Below the pieces are notes generated by a model. The model was not told where the DNA came from, did not search any database, and saw nothing but the letters and a program-made list of their open reading frames with translations. A stretch of DNA of 64,000 bases, taken from contig NZ_JACXYY010000002.1 in NCBI RefSeq assembly GCF_014779665.1, positions 434,001-498,000 on the forward strand. The letters are read 5' to 3'. This stretch comes from Nocardioides hwasunensis (GTDB taxonomy: Bacteria; Actinomycetota; Actinomycetes; Propionibacteriales; Nocardioidaceae). Of the stretch, positions 40,532-49,352 are shown piece after piece. The translations under genes were made by a program, and so were the position numbers. Every line of letters starts with the position of its first letter. Positions within the stretch are counted from its first letter, which is position 1.

Positions 40532-41356
40532 TCAGATCTTCGTGACGACCTGGCTGAGCAGGCCGCCCATCCGGCTGGCGGCGGCCTTGCCGGCCTCGAG
40601 GACCTCGGCGTGGTCGAGCGGCTCGCCGCTGAGTCCGGCGGCGAGGTTGGTGACCAGGCTGATGCCGAGGATCTCCATGCCGGCCTCGCGGGCCGCGATC
40701 GCCTCGAGCGTGGTGCTCATGCCGACGAGGTGACCGCCCATGACACCCGCCATCCGGACCTCGGCGGGGGTCTCGTAGTGGGGGCCGGTGAACTGGACGT
40801 AGACGCCCTCGTCGAGGCTCGGGTCGATCTCGCGGCACATCGCGCGCAGGCGCGGGCTGTAGAGGTCGGTGAGGTCGACGAAGTTGGCGCCGACCAGCGG
40901 GCTGTGGCCGGTCAGGTTGATGTGGTCGGAGATCAGGACCGGCTGTCCCGGCTGCCAGCCCTCCTTGAGGCCGCCGCACCCGTTGGTCAAGACGATGGCC
41001 GAGCAGCCGGCCGCGGCCGCCGTGCGGACCGGGTGGACGACGGCGGCGACGCCCTTGCCCTCGTAGAAGTGCGTGCGCGAGAGGAAGACCAGCAGGTTGC
41101 GGTCGGACCCCTCGGAGTCGGTGGTGCGGATCGAGCGGATCTTGCCGCTGTGGCCGGCGACGGCGGCGGCGCTGAAGCCGGGCACGTCGGTGGTGTCGAT
41201 CTCGGCGGTCGCCTCGCCCAGCGCGTCGACGGCCGGGAGCCAGCCCGAGCCCAGGACGAGGGCGATGTCGTGGCGCTCCACTCCGGTGAGCTCGGCGAGC
41301 TTCGCGGCGGCGGCCTGCGCGTTGTCGTACGGAGTCGTGGTGTCGGTGCTGGTCAC
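40532..41356 (-). CDS. punA: Purine nucleoside phosphorylase (class I, trimeric type)
   Basis: A 274-residue enzyme cleaving inosine, guanosine and deoxy forms with phosphate. The phosphate-binding start is LVLGSGWLPAVDAL, the base site FYEGKGV and TNGCGGL, and the class I signature GPHYETPAEVRMAGVMGGHLVGMSTTLEAIAAREAGMEILGISLVTNLAAG is complete. It provides the purine branch of the nucleoside salvage seen elsewhere in the window. GTG 41356 is 6 nt after TAGAGT, so it is leaderless. The dehydrogenase gene follows 15 bp downstream. Confidence 0.94.
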   Translation of the reverse strand: MTSTDTTTPYDNAQAAAAKLAELTGVERHDIALVLGSGWLPAVDALGEATAEIDTTDVPGFSAAAVAGHSGKIRSIRTTDSEGSDRNLLVFLSRTHFYEGKGVAAVVHPVRTAAAAGCSAIVLTNGCGGLKEGWQPGQPVLISDHINLTGHSPLVGANFVDLTDLYSPRLRAMCREIDPSLDEGVYVQFTGPHYETPAEVRMAGVMGGHLVGMSTTLEAIAAREAGMEILGISLVTNLAAGLSGEPLDHAEVLEAGKAAASRMGGLLSQVVTKI

Positions 41357-41362
41357 GCGCGC

Positions 41363-41368
41363 ACTCTA
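41363..41368 (-). promoter_or_regulatory. -10 box, leaderless promoter of punA
   Basis: TAGAGT on the minus strand, 6 nt before GTG 41356. Confidence 0.5.
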
Positions 41369-41491
41369 GACCGGACGCACGCGAACCACGACGCCCGCCG
41401 CTGCCCCCGACCCGGCGGCGGACGCCGAGGCACACAGGTTCAACGCAGCACCCGCCGGTCGGTCACGCCGATCGGAGAACGACCTGCCGCC

Positions 41492-41944
41492 TCAGAGGCC
41501 GGTCGAGCGGCACGCCCGCCGACGCAGGGCGCCGACGTAGTCCTCCGGGGCGCCCGCGGCGTCAGCCGCGTCGGCGAGGACCCCGAGGTACGACGCCGAC
41601 GGCAGCCCACCCTCGTAGGCGTCGAGCACGTAGGCCCACACCACCAGCTCGCCGGTCATCGTGGAGACCCGCACCTTGGTCTTGCGGTAGAGGCCGGTGT
41701 CGGCGGACTCCCAGCCGTCGAGCGCGCGCTCGTCCTCGGGAGTGACGTCGTAGACCGCGACGAAGACCTGCTCGAACGGGTCCTGGACGATCGTGGACAG
41801 CGCGCCGTCCCAGCCGTGCTCCTCGCCACCGAACGTCAGCCGCCATCCCGTCAGCCAGCCGGTGGACTGGAGGATCGAGTGCGGGCAGCGCTCGCTCATC
41901 CGGGCGGGATCGAGGTTCGTCCCGTAGGCGGCGTAGAGCGTCAC
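41492..41944 (-). CDS. Gamma-glutamylcyclotransferase-like protein
   Basis: A 150-residue GGCT-like fold protein. The family start YAAYGTNLDPARMSERCPHS is present, and a conserved acidic region VFVAVYDVTPEDERALDGWESAD holds the putative catalytic glutamate. VWAYVLDAYEGGLPSASYLGVLADAADAAGAP is the normal end. Related enzymes split gamma-glutamyl amides to 5-oxoproline; the reaction here is not known. The GTG is 7 nt after TATCGT. It is divergent from lpd, with a hairpin repeat between them. Confidence 0.85.
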   Translation of the reverse strand: MTLYAAYGTNLDPARMSERCPHSILQSTGWLTGWRLTFGGEEHGWDGALSTIVQDPFEQVFVAVYDVTPEDERALDGWESADTGLYRKTKVRVSTMTGELVVWAYVLDAYEGGLPSASYLGVLADAADAAGAPEDYVGALRRRACRSTGL

Positions 41945-41951
41945 GAGCCAC

Positions 41952-41957
41952 ACGATA
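41952..41957 (-). promoter_or_regulatory. -10 box, leaderless promoter of the GGCT-like gene
   Basis: TATCGT on the minus strand, 7 nt before GTG 41944. Confidence 0.45.
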
Positions 41958-41968
41958 ACCAGCCCCGA

Positions 41969-42007
41969 CCCTTCGAGACACGCGCAGGGCGCGTTCCTCA
42001 GGACAAG
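41969..42007. repeat. Actinobacterial intergenic palindromic repeat (CTTCGAGAC type)
   Basis: CCCTTCGAGACACGCGC, AGG, GCGCGTTCCTCAGGAC contains a perfect 6-bp stem (ACGCGC/GCGCGT) flanked by CTTCGAGAC and TCCTCAGGAC. Very similar elements are scattered between genes in Nocardioides-like genomes, as far as I recall. It sits between two divergent leaderless promoters. Confidence 0.5.
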
Positions 42008-42037
42008 CCTCGGTGTCGGGCCGGCGAGGGCGACAAC

Positions 42038-42043
42038 TAGGCT
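42038..42043 (+). promoter_or_regulatory. -10 box, leaderless promoter of lpd
   Basis: TAGGCT followed by 6 nt and GTG 42050. Confidence 0.55.
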
Positions 42044-42049
42044 GGGGGC

Positions 42050-43450
42050 GTGACCGACACGCACTTCGACACCCTCGTCCTCGGCGCCGGCCCCGGTGGC
42101 TACGTCGCCGCGATCCGCGCAGCCCAGCTCGGCCAGAAGGTGGCCGTGGTGGAGGAGAAGTACTGGGGAGGTGTCTGCCTCAACGTCGGGTGCATCCCGT
42201 CCAAGGCGCTGCTGAAGAACGCCGAGCTCGCGCACACGCTCCAGCACGAGAAGGCCAAGTACGGCATCGAGGGCGACGCGACGATGTCGTTCGGCCCGAC
42301 CCACAAGCGCAGCCGCGACGTCAGCGCCGGCATCGTCAAGGGCGTCCACTTCCTCATGAAGAAGAACAAGATCACCGAGATCGACGGCTGGGGCACCCTC
42401 ACCAGCGCGACCGGGATCGACGTGGAGAAGGATGGCCAGAAGACCGGCTACACCTTCGACAACCTCATCCTCGCCACCGGCGCGACCGTCCGCCTGGTGC
42501 CGGGCGTGGAGCTCAGCGACAACGTCGTCACCTACGAGGAGCAGATCCTCACCGACCACCTCCCCGGCTCGATCGTCATCGGCGGCTCGGGTGCGATCGG
42601 CGTCGAGTTCGCCTACATCATGGCCAACTTCGGCGTCGACGTGACGATCGTGGAGTTCCTCGACCGCATGGTGCCCACCGAGGACCCCGACATCTCCAAG
42701 GAGCTGGCCAAGCACTACAAGAAGCTCGGCGTGAAGGTGCTGACCTCCACCGCCGTGAAGGGCGTCGAGGACACCGGGTCCGGCGTCAAGGTCACCGTCG
42801 CCCCCGCCGACGGAGGCGACGAGCAGGTCATCGAGGCCGACAAGTTCCTCGCCGCCTTCGGGTTCGCGCCGCGCGTCACGGGCTTCGGCATCGAGAACAT
42901 CGGTGTGAGCGTCTCCGAGCGCGGCGCCATCGAGATCGACGACTACTGCCGCACCAACGTCGACAACGTCTATGCGATTGGCGACTGCACCGGCAAGCTC
43001 ATGCTCGCCCACGTGGCCGAGGCGATGGGGATCGTGGCGGCGGAGACGATCAACGGCGCCGAGACGATGCCGGTCGACTACGACTTCGTGCCCCGCGCGA
43101 CCTACTGCATGCCGCAGATCGCCTCGTTCGGCTACAGCGAGCCGCAGGCCAAGGAGCGCGGCTACGACGTGAAGACCGCGACGTTCCCCTTCACCGCCAA
43201 CGGCAAGGCGATGGGCCTCGGCGAGGCCTTCGGGTTCGTGAAGGTCGTCGCCGACGCCGAGCACAACGAGATCATCGGCGCCCACATGATCGGCCCGGAC
43301 GTCACCGAGCTGCTGCCCGTGCTGACGCTGGCCCAGAAGTGGGACCTCACCGCCGACGAGGTCGGCCGCAACGTCTTCGCGCACCCGACGCTGGGCGAGG
43401 CCGTCAAGGAGGCCATCCACGGCATCGCCGGCCACATGATCAACCTCTGA
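42050..43450 (+). CDS. lpd: Dihydrolipoyl dehydrogenase
   Basis: A complete 466-residue flavoprotein disulphide reductase, the E3 subunit of 2-oxoacid dehydrogenase complexes. FAD site [17 protein letters not shown], redox pair C43/C48 in [16 protein letters not shown] site [16 protein letters not shown], second FAD motif [22 protein letters not shown], and the histidine-glutamate pair in [18 protein letters not shown]. All required residues are present. It is followed 8 bp later by a second, atypical flavoprotein, so the two are probably cotranscribed. Confidence 0.95.
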   Translation: MTDTHFDTLVLGAGPGGYVAAIRAAQLGQKVAVVEEKYWGGVCLNVGCIPSKALLKNAELAHTLQHEKAKYGIEGDATMSFGPTHKRSRDVSAGIVKGVHFLMKKNKITEIDGWGTLTSATGIDVEKDGQKTGYTFDNLILATGATVRLVPGVELSDNVVTYEEQILTDHLPGSIVIGGSGAIGVEFAYIMANFGVDVTIVEFLDRMVPTEDPDISKELAKHYKKLGVKVLTSTAVKGVEDTGSGVKVTVAPADGGDEQVIEADKFLAAFGFAPRVTGFGIENIGVSVSERGAIEIDDYCRTNVDNVYAIGDCTGKLMLAHVAEAMGIVAAETINGAETMPVDYDFVPRATYCMPQIASFGYSEPQAKERGYDVKTATFPFTANGKAMGLGEAFGFVKVVADAEHNEIIGAHMIGPDVTELLPVLTLAQKWDLTADEVGRNVFAHPTLGEAVKEAIHGIAGHMINL

Positions 43451-43458
43451 GGGACTCC

Positions 43459-44850
43459 ATGACCGACCGCATCGTCATCGTCGGCGGCGGACCGGGCGGC
43501 TACGAGGCCGCCCACGTCGCCGCCCAGCTGGGCGCCGAGGTGACCGTCGTCGACACCGACGGGGTGGGCGGCTCGGCGGTCCTGACCGACTGCGTGCCGA
43601 GCAAGACGCTGATCGCCACCTCGGAGCTGATGACCGACATGGCCACGGCGCAGGAGCTCGGGGTCAACTTCCGCGACCACGTCGGCGACGCCGCCACCTC
43701 GATCGTGGTCGACCTGGCCCGGGTCAACGCCCGCGTCAAGCAGCTCGCGGCCGACCAGTCGGCCGACATCGCCTCGGGCCTCGAGCGCGACGACGTACGC
43801 GTGGTGACCGGTCGCGGCCGCGTCGGTCCCGGCCTGACCGTCGTCGTCGACACGGGCTCGGGCGAGGAGACCCTGGAGGCCGACGCGATCATGCTCGCCA
43901 CCGGCGCCGCGCCGCGCACGCTGCCGAGCGCGCAGCCCGACGGCGAGCGGATCCTCACCTGGGAGCAGGTCTACGACCTCACTGAGGTGCCGGAGAAGCT
44001 CATCGTGGTCGGCTCGGGTGTCACGGGCGCGGAGTTCGCCAGCGCCTACCTCTCCCTCGGCATCGACGTCACCCTGGTCAGCAGCCGCGACCGGGTGCTG
44101 CCCGGCGAGGACGCCGACGCCTCCGCGGTGCTCGAGGAGGTGCTGACCCGCCGCGGCATGAACGTGCTGAGCAAGTCGCGCATGCAGTCGGTGACCCGCG
44201 AGGGCGACGAGGTCACGGTGACCCTGACCGACGGCCGCACGGTCACCGGCAGCCACTGCATCCTGGCCCTCGGCTCGGTCCCCAACACCGCCGACCTCGG
44301 GCTGGAGGAGGCCGGGGTCTTCACCGACGAGGCCGGCTTCATCAAGGTCGACCGGGTGTCGCGCACCTCCGCGCGGGGCATCTACGCCGCGGGTGACTGC
44401 ACCGGCGTGCTGATGCTCGCCTCGGTCGCCGCCATGCAGGGCCGGATCGCCATGTGGCACTATCTCGGCGACGCGGTCGCGCCGCTCGACCTCAAGAAGG
44501 TCTCGTCCAACGTCTTCACCTCGCCGGAGATCGCCACCGTCGGCTGGTCGCAGAACGCCGTCGACTCCGGCGAGATGGCCGCCGAGGTCGTGATGCTTCC
44601 CCTCGCGGGCAACGCGCGCGCCAAGATGCAGGGCGTGCGCGACGGCTTCGTGAAGCTCTTCTGCCGCCCCGGCACCGGGATCGTCGTCGGGGGAGTGGTC
44701 GTGGGCCCCCGCGCCTCCGAGCTGATCCACCCCGTCTCCATCGCGGTCGCGGAGTCGTTGACCGCCGACCAGCTGGCCCAGGCGTTCACGGTCTACCCCT
44801 CGATGAGCGGCTCGATCGCCGAGGCGGCCCGCCGCCTGCACCGGGTCTGA
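43459..44850 (+). CDS. lpdA: NAD(P)H-quinone dehydrogenase LpdA type (Rv3303c-like)
   Basis: A 463-residue flavoprotein related to dihydrolipoyl dehydrogenase. The usual CxxxxC is VGGSAVLTDCVPSKTLIATS: the first cysteine is replaced by Ala40 and only C45 remains. That pattern and the sequence around it match Mycobacterium tuberculosis LpdA (Rv3303c), which reduces quinones rather than lipoamide. FAD site VGGGPGGYEAAHVAAQLG, NAD(P) site VVGSGVTGAEFASAYLSLG and IYAAGDCTGVLMLASVAAMQG are intact. Its 3' end overlaps the convergent nei gene by 65 bp. Confidence 0.9.
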   Translation: MTDRIVIVGGGPGGYEAAHVAAQLGAEVTVVDTDGVGGSAVLTDCVPSKTLIATSELMTDMATAQELGVNFRDHVGDAATSIVVDLARVNARVKQLAADQSADIASGLERDDVRVVTGRGRVGPGLTVVVDTGSGEETLEADAIMLATGAAPRTLPSAQPDGERILTWEQVYDLTEVPEKLIVVGSGVTGAEFASAYLSLGIDVTLVSSRDRVLPGEDADASAVLEEVLTRRGMNVLSKSRMQSVTREGDEVTVTLTDGRTVTGSHCILALGSVPNTADLGLEEAGVFTDEAGFIKVDRVSRTSARGIYAAGDCTGVLMLASVAAMQGRIAMWHYLGDAVAPLDLKKVSSNVFTSPEIATVGWSQNAVDSGEMAAEVVMLPLAGNARAKMQGVRDGFVKLFCRPGTGIVVGGVVVGPRASELIHPVSIAVAESLTADQLAQAFTVYPSMSGSIAEAARRLHRV

Positions 44851-45676
44851 CCCGAGCCTCCGGGCCCGGTCCGGGCTGGCACCGCGGGCACCACCACGTG
44901 CGGCGGTTGGCGGTGTCGCCCGGCACCTCGGCCTGCACGCTCACCGGACCGCCGCACCGCCGGCACCCCTGGCGCTGCCGGCCGGTCACCCAGTGGTCGT
45001 CGCCCTTCGCCGAGGACCCCGTGGTGACCTGGTAGGCGCCCTCGACGGTGGCTGAGTGCCGCAGCATCGTGGCGGCGCGCGTGACGAGGCGGGCGACGTC
45101 GACGTCGCCGATCGGGGTCCACGGGCTCACGCCGCTGAGGAAGGCGAGCTCGTTGGCCCAGAGGTTGCCCAGGCCGGCCATCGAGCGCTGCTCGAGGAGC
45201 GCGCTGACCAGCGGCACCTGCGGGTCGGCCGAGAGACGACGCACGGCCTCGTCGAGGTCCCAGTCGTCGCGCAGCGGGTCGGGGCCGAGGTGGCCGACGA
45301 GGTCGGTCTCGCGGTCGGTGGGCACCAGCTCGAGGTCGTGGAGCCGGATGCCGTGGACGGTCCGCCCGTCGTCGAGGGCCAGGACCAGGCGCACGTGGGG
45401 CTGGAGCTTGCCGGGCAGCCGCTTGCCGGGCGCGAGGGTGGACCACGAACCGTCCATCCGCAGGTGGCTGTGCAGCGTGGCCGGGGGCGAGCTGCCCGCG
45501 GCGGAGAGCCGGGTCAGGAGGTGCTTGCCGTGGGTGTCGTGGCCGAGGACGGTGCGGCCCGCGACGTCACGGGTCGCGAGGCGCGGGGTGCGGAAGTCGG
45601 AGCGCGCGATCGCGTGTCCGCTCAGCTGGCGATCCAGCCGGCGGGCGAGCTTCCAGACGCTGTCTCCCTCGGGCAC
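44786..45676 (-). CDS. Fpg/Nei family DNA glycosylase (Nei2-type endonuclease VIII)
   Basis: A 296-residue base-excision repair enzyme. The N-terminal MPEGD begins with the catalytic proline and glutamate of the Nei branch. SHLRMDGSW and RLHDLELVPTD follow, and SMAGLGNLWANELAFLSGVSPWTPI is the helix-two-turns-helix. The zinc finger is CRRCGGPVSV...WWCPRC. The GTG is 6 nt after GACACT, suggesting a leaderless mRNA. The last 22 residues are Pro/Arg-rich, extend beyond the finger, and lie antisense to the end of lpdA. Confidence 0.9.
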   Translation of the reverse strand: MPEGDSVWKLARRLDRQLSGHAIARSDFRTPRLATRDVAGRTVLGHDTHGKHLLTRLSAAGSSPPATLHSHLRMDGSWSTLAPGKRLPGKLQPHVRLVLALDDGRTVHGIRLHDLELVPTDRETDLVGHLGPDPLRDDWDLDEAVRRLSADPQVPLVSALLEQRSMAGLGNLWANELAFLSGVSPWTPIGDVDVARLVTRAATMLRHSATVEGAYQVTTGSSAKGDDHWVTGRQRQGCRRCGGPVSVQAEVPGDTANRRTWWCPRCQPGPGPEARVRPGAGGGPPRRSSRSSRGRP

Positions 45677-45718
45677 CCGCCCAGTGTCACAGGCGGGTGC
45701 GACAGAGGCCGGCCGCCC

Positions 45719-45931
45719 TCAGATGCCGAAGCCGCCCTGCCCGGCGTTGCGGTCGCTGATCTGCACGGCTGCCGGGACGCCGCCGGCCTCGTGGCACGGC
45801 ATCCACCGGTCTCCCACCCGGACCATCCTGACCTCAGGCTCCTCGCCGGCCAGGAGCCGACGGCCGTCAGCAGCGCACACGCCGATCGTGCGCGGCGTAC
45901 CTCCCGGAGGCGTCCACTCGACGTCCTGCAT
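45719..45931 (-). CDS. Small hypothetical protein
   Basis: A 70-residue frame (MQDVEWTPPGGTPRTIGVCAADG ... WMPCHEAGG ... NAGQGGFGI) with high-GC third positions. The same frame stays protein-like for about 28 residues upstream (RDGEPLPERREPCFSNPQHGPS), but no ATG, GTG or TTG exists there. Either the gene starts at 45931 or uses an unusual start such as CTG near 46001. Function unknown. It lies between the alpha/beta hydrolase stop and the nei start. Confidence 0.45.
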   Translation of the reverse strand: MQDVEWTPPGGTPRTIGVCAADGRRLLAGEEPEVRMVRVGDRWMPCHEAGGVPAAVQISDRNAGQGGFGI

Positions 45932-46016
45932 CGAGGGGCCGTGCTGGGGGTTGGAGAAGCAGGGCTCGCGCCGCTCGGGCAGCGGCTCGCCGTCACGCAG
46001 GGTAGCGGGCTCCCGA

Positions 46017-46766
46017 TCAGTCCCGGCTGGGCACTCCCAGCAGGAGGTCGTGCACGCACGACCACGTCGCGTCGGCGTCCTGGAGCCAGAAGTCGTGACC
46101 GATTCCCGGGAGGCGCCGAAGCTCCCACCCGAGCTCCGCGAGACGGAGGGCGGTCGCGTCGGGCAGGACGGCGGCTGAGTCGTCGGAGAGCACGATCGTC
46201 GACGGCACGCCGGGCGCTGCGACCGGCGCCGGGTGGTGGGCGACGTCGCGGAACACCCCGACCGCCATGGCCTTGTCGAAGCTCGCGGTCGCTGCCTGCC
46301 GGAGCTCGGCGTCCGCGGGCGACGGCGAGGGCCGGCCCCGGCTGCGCAGCCTCTGGAGGAGCGCTGCGCCGACGACGCTCACCGGGGACGCGGCCCAGAA
46401 GACGCGTCCTGCGAGGCCCGAGGTCGGCAGGCCGAGCCGGAAGCCCGGGTCCAGGTAGACCGCGTGGGTGGGGGCCAGCCGGGCGACGGCGCGCTCGAGG
46501 ACGGTGCCGCCGAGGGAGTGGCCGACCACGACGTCGAGCCCCGTCGGCAGGCTCTCGACGAGGTCGTCGGCGAACGCCTGGACGGAGTAGTCGTCGGCAC
46601 GCTCGCTCGCGCCGTGCCCCCGCAGGTCGACGGTGGTGACGGCGATGCCGCCGGCGGCGACCAGGCGCTCGGTCATCGTGTGCCAGAGCGCACCGTCAGC
46701 ACCGAGGCCGTGGACGAGCGCGACCCGCCTCGGACCGGTGCCGTGCTGCTGCGTCGCGAGCCTCAC
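46017..46766 (-). CDS. Alpha/beta hydrolase
   Basis: A 249-residue alpha/beta hydrolase. The oxyanion segment is VALVHGLGADGALW, the nucleophile elbow VVGHSLGGT, the acid near PSTIVLSDDSAAVLPD and the histidine GIGHDFWLQ. DLRGHGASE is the conserved strand-5 loop. GTG 46766 overlaps the stop of the preceding hydrolase gene (GTGA), so the two are translated together. Esterase, lactonase or C-C hydrolase functions are all possible. Confidence 0.88.
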   Translation of the reverse strand: MRLATQQHGTGPRRVALVHGLGADGALWHTMTERLVAAGGIAVTTVDLRGHGASERADDYSVQAFADDLVESLPTGLDVVVGHSLGGTVLERAVARLAPTHAVYLDPGFRLGLPTSGLAGRVFWAASPVSVVGAALLQRLRSRGRPSPSPADAELRQAATASFDKAMAVGVFRDVAHHPAPVAAPGVPSTIVLSDDSAAVLPDATALRLAELGWELRRLPGIGHDFWLQDADATWSCVHDLLLGVPSRD

Positions 46767-47578
46767 CGGGTCGCGACCTCGCCGAGGAAGTCGAGCAGCA
46801 CCTCGTTGAAGCGGTCGGGCTGGTCGATGCTGATCGCGTGCCCGGCGTCCTCGATCACGAGTGCGCGGCCGAGGGCCGTGCCCGCCACGGCGGCCTCCGC
46901 GTGCTCGCACGACCAGACCTGGCTCTCGCGACCGGCGAGCATGAGGAGCGGCAGCGGGAAGCGTCGTACGACGTCGCGCCAGTCCTGGAGCGCGTGGTCA
47001 CGCAGCAACGGCAGCGTCTCGGGCGCGGTGCTGTCGCGGAAGGCGGGGAACCCTCCGAGGCGCTCGGCCAGCCGCGCGACTGCCGGACCCGACCTGTCCA
47101 CGGTGCGGCCACCGTCGAGCTGGGGGACGCCGTGGTCGAAGTGGGTGGCGGCGTTGCTCGCGTCGTAGCCGTAGAAGCCGTGCGGCCAGGAGTCGTCGTT
47201 GAGCATCTTCGGCGTCTGGTCGACGACCACCACGCCGGCGAGCCGACCGGGGCCGAACTGGTCGACGTAGGCCCAGACGGTGTTGCCGCCCATCGACGCC
47301 CCCACGAGCGTCACGTCGGTCAGGTCGAGGTGGTCGAGCAGCTCGCCCAGGTCGCGCCCGTGGCGCGCCATCCGCTGGCCGTGCGCCGGCGTCTCGGACT
47401 CGCCGTGCGCGCGCCGGTCGAAGGTCACGACGCGGTGGCCGGCGGCGAGGAGGGCGTCGACGGTGAGGACCCACGCGGTCGCGGGAGCGGTGAACCCGTG
47501 GACGAGCACGACGGTGGCCCCCCGGCCCTCGTCGGTGAAGGCCAGCGTCACGTCGTCGGTCGTGCGGAAGGTCGGCAT
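46763..47578 (-). CDS. Alpha/beta hydrolase
   Basis: A 271-residue alpha/beta hydrolase of the non-haem haloperoxidase/esterase-like type. Oxyanion loop VVLVHGFTAPATAW, nucleophile elbow LVGASMGGNTVW, conserved DRRAHGESE and catalytic histidine IEDAGHAISIDQPDRFNEVLLDFL. Followed by a second hydrolase in the same operon. The ATG is 6 nt after TACGGT. The pair may act on related esters, but no substrate can be named. Confidence 0.9.
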   Translation of the reverse strand: MPTFRTTDDVTLAFTDEGRGATVVLVHGFTAPATAWVLTVDALLAAGHRVVTFDRRAHGESETPAHGQRMARHGRDLGELLDHLDLTDVTLVGASMGGNTVWAYVDQFGPGRLAGVVVVDQTPKMLNDDSWPHGFYGYDASNAATHFDHGVPQLDGGRTVDRSGPAVARLAERLGGFPAFRDSTAPETLPLLRDHALQDWRDVVRRFPLPLLMLAGRESQVWSCEHAEAAVAGTALGRALVIEDAGHAISIDQPDRFNEVLLDFLGEVATR

Positions 47579-47584
47579 CGTCCG

Positions 47585-47590
47585 ACCGTA
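47585..47590 (-). promoter_or_regulatory. -10 box, leaderless promoter of the hydrolase pair
   Basis: TACGGT on the minus strand, 6 nt before ATG 47578. Confidence 0.5.
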
Positions 47591-47640
47591 GCCGCGCGGC
47601 GGCACCGACGACATGGAGACCTCACCCGTCGCGCCCAGGA

Positions 47641-49317
47641 TCAGGTGGAGGGGGTGTCCATGAGCCGGTGCAGGCGGAGCGCGACCTGCAGCTCGAGCGC
47701 CCGGCCGGGCTCCTTCCAGGTCGGGCCGAGGAGCGCGGTGATCCGGTCGAGCCGCTGGTAGAGCGTGTTGGCGTGGATGTGCAGGACCTCGCACGTCCGC
47801 GCGTGGTGGCGGGCGTGCTCGAGGTAGGTCTCGAGGGTCACCGTGAGGTCGCGCTGGCGCTCGCGGTCGTGGTCGAGCAGCGGGCCGACGGTCGTCCTGA
47901 CGAAGGACGCGATCTCGCCGCGACCGGAGCGGCTGAACAGCGAGCGGTAGAGCCCGAGGTCGTCGCCGGCCGCGCAGGAGCCGGCACGGTCGAGGGCCAG
48001 GAGCAGCGCGGCCGTCTGCCGCGCCTCCTCGTGCGCCGTGCGGATGCCGCTCGGCCCACCGGTACCCGCGGCCAGGCCGGTGGTCGGCGTCGTGCCGTCG
48101 GCCCCGGACAGGCGCGCGACCACGTCGCGCACGTCGTCGACGCCTGCCGGGAGGAGCACGACGACCTGGCCGGCGTGGGCGGCCGACCAGCCGCGCACCT
48201 CGGCCGCCAGCCGGGCAGCGAACGCGGTCGCCGCGGTCGCGCCCACCGGCTCGGGGTCGACGACCGCCACGGTCGCGACCGAGCCGAGCTCGATGCCGAT
48301 CGCCCGGGCGCGCCGTCGCAGGCTGGCCTCGTCGGCCTCGGAGGAGAGCAGTGCGTGCACGAACTCGCCGCGCGTGCGGAGCTCGGCCTCGGTGACGGAG
48401 CGCTCCGAGGCCAGCAGCACGGCGACCGTCGTGGCGCCGATGCGCAGCAAGCGGTCGGTCTCCTCGCCCGGGGTGGTCGTCGGGGAGGCGACCAGGTCGC
48501 CGGCGTGGCCGCTCGGCAGGTTGACCGGCACGACCGGGCCTCCCTCGGGCGAGCGCTCGCCGGCGAGGGTCCGACCCTCGTGGTCGCGGACCTCGACGAC
48601 GATGCCCGCGGATCGTCCGAGCGCGGCGACCACCGCAGGCAGGCCGCCTCCCCGGATCACCACGTCGTCGAGCACGTCGCGCAGGTCACTGGCCCGCTGG
48701 CGGCTCTCGCTGACCTCGCGCAGGGTGGCGTTGGCCGTCCGCAGCTCGGCCGCGGCGGTCCGCTCGCGGTCGAACAGGTCGGCCGTGCGCAGGGCCAGGG
48801 CGGCGTGCGCGGCCAGCCCGGCGAGCAGCTCGACGTCGTGGTCGACGAACGCGCGAGGTCGCCGGTCCGCCGCCAGGAGCACGCCGAGGATCTCCTCGCC
48901 CACGACCAGCGGGACGCCGAGGATGCCGCCGAGCTGCTCGCTCTGCGCCGCGGACTCGGTCCCGGGGGTGCGGGGGAAGCGGTCGTCGACGAGGTAGGCC
49001 TCGCTCCACAGGGGGCGACCCGTGGAGAGGACCTGGCCGCCGAGTCCCTGCCCCGACCTCAGCTCGATGCCGCGCATGGCCGAGCCCATGGCGCCGTCGA
49101 CGACCTCGATCCGCAGGACGTCGGTGCGCAGCAGCATGATGTAGGCGACGTCGACGACGAGCAGCCTCCGGGCCTGGCGAGCCACCTCGTCGAGCACGTC
49201 ACGGGTGTCGTGCAGGGCCGCGAGCCGCCGGGCGAGGTCGTTCAGGACGGCGAGCTCGTCGGCGCGGCGACGCAGGTCGGCGACGTCGTACGCCGTCTCC
49301 TCACCCGTCGTGCCCAT
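47641..49317 (-). CDS. GAF domain / PucR-type helix-turn-helix regulator
   Basis: A 558-residue cytoplasmic regulator. A GAF domain occupies about 25-190 (LNDLARRLAALHDTRDVLDEVARQARRLL, GQGLGGQVLSTGRPLW, LGGILGVPLVVGEEILGVLLAADRRPRAF). A helical linker and a middle CdaR-like domain follow. The C-terminal PucR HTH reads TLETYLEHARHHARTCEVLHIHANTLYQRLDRITALLG. Such proteins control catabolic genes in response to small molecules. ATG 49317 was chosen with GAGGATGGGG upstream; ATG 49335 is an alternative. It follows the FAD-linked oxidase by 35 bp in the same direction and probably regulates that transporter-oxidase operon. Confidence 0.86.
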   Translation of the reverse strand: MGTTGEETAYDVADLRRRADELAVLNDLARRLAALHDTRDVLDEVARQARRLLVVDVAYIMLLRTDVLRIEVVDGAMGSAMRGIELRSGQGLGGQVLSTGRPLWSEAYLVDDRFPRTPGTESAAQSEQLGGILGVPLVVGEEILGVLLAADRRPRAFVDHDVELLAGLAAHAALALRTADLFDRERTAAAELRTANATLREVSESRQRASDLRDVLDDVVIRGGGLPAVVAALGRSAGIVVEVRDHEGRTLAGERSPEGGPVVPVNLPSGHAGDLVASPTTTPGEETDRLLRIGATTVAVLLASERSVTEAELRTRGEFVHALLSSEADEASLRRRARAIGIELGSVATVAVVDPEPVGATAATAFAARLAAEVRGWSAAHAGQVVVLLPAGVDDVRDVVARLSGADGTTPTTGLAAGTGGPSGIRTAHEEARQTAALLLALDRAGSCAAGDDLGLYRSLFSRSGRGEIASFVRTTVGPLLDHDRERQRDLTVTLETYLEHARHHARTCEVLHIHANTLYQRLDRITALLGPTWKEPGRALELQVALRLHRLMDTPST

Positions 49318-49352
49318 CGCCCCATCCTCGCGCATGGGGCCGGACCCACGGG

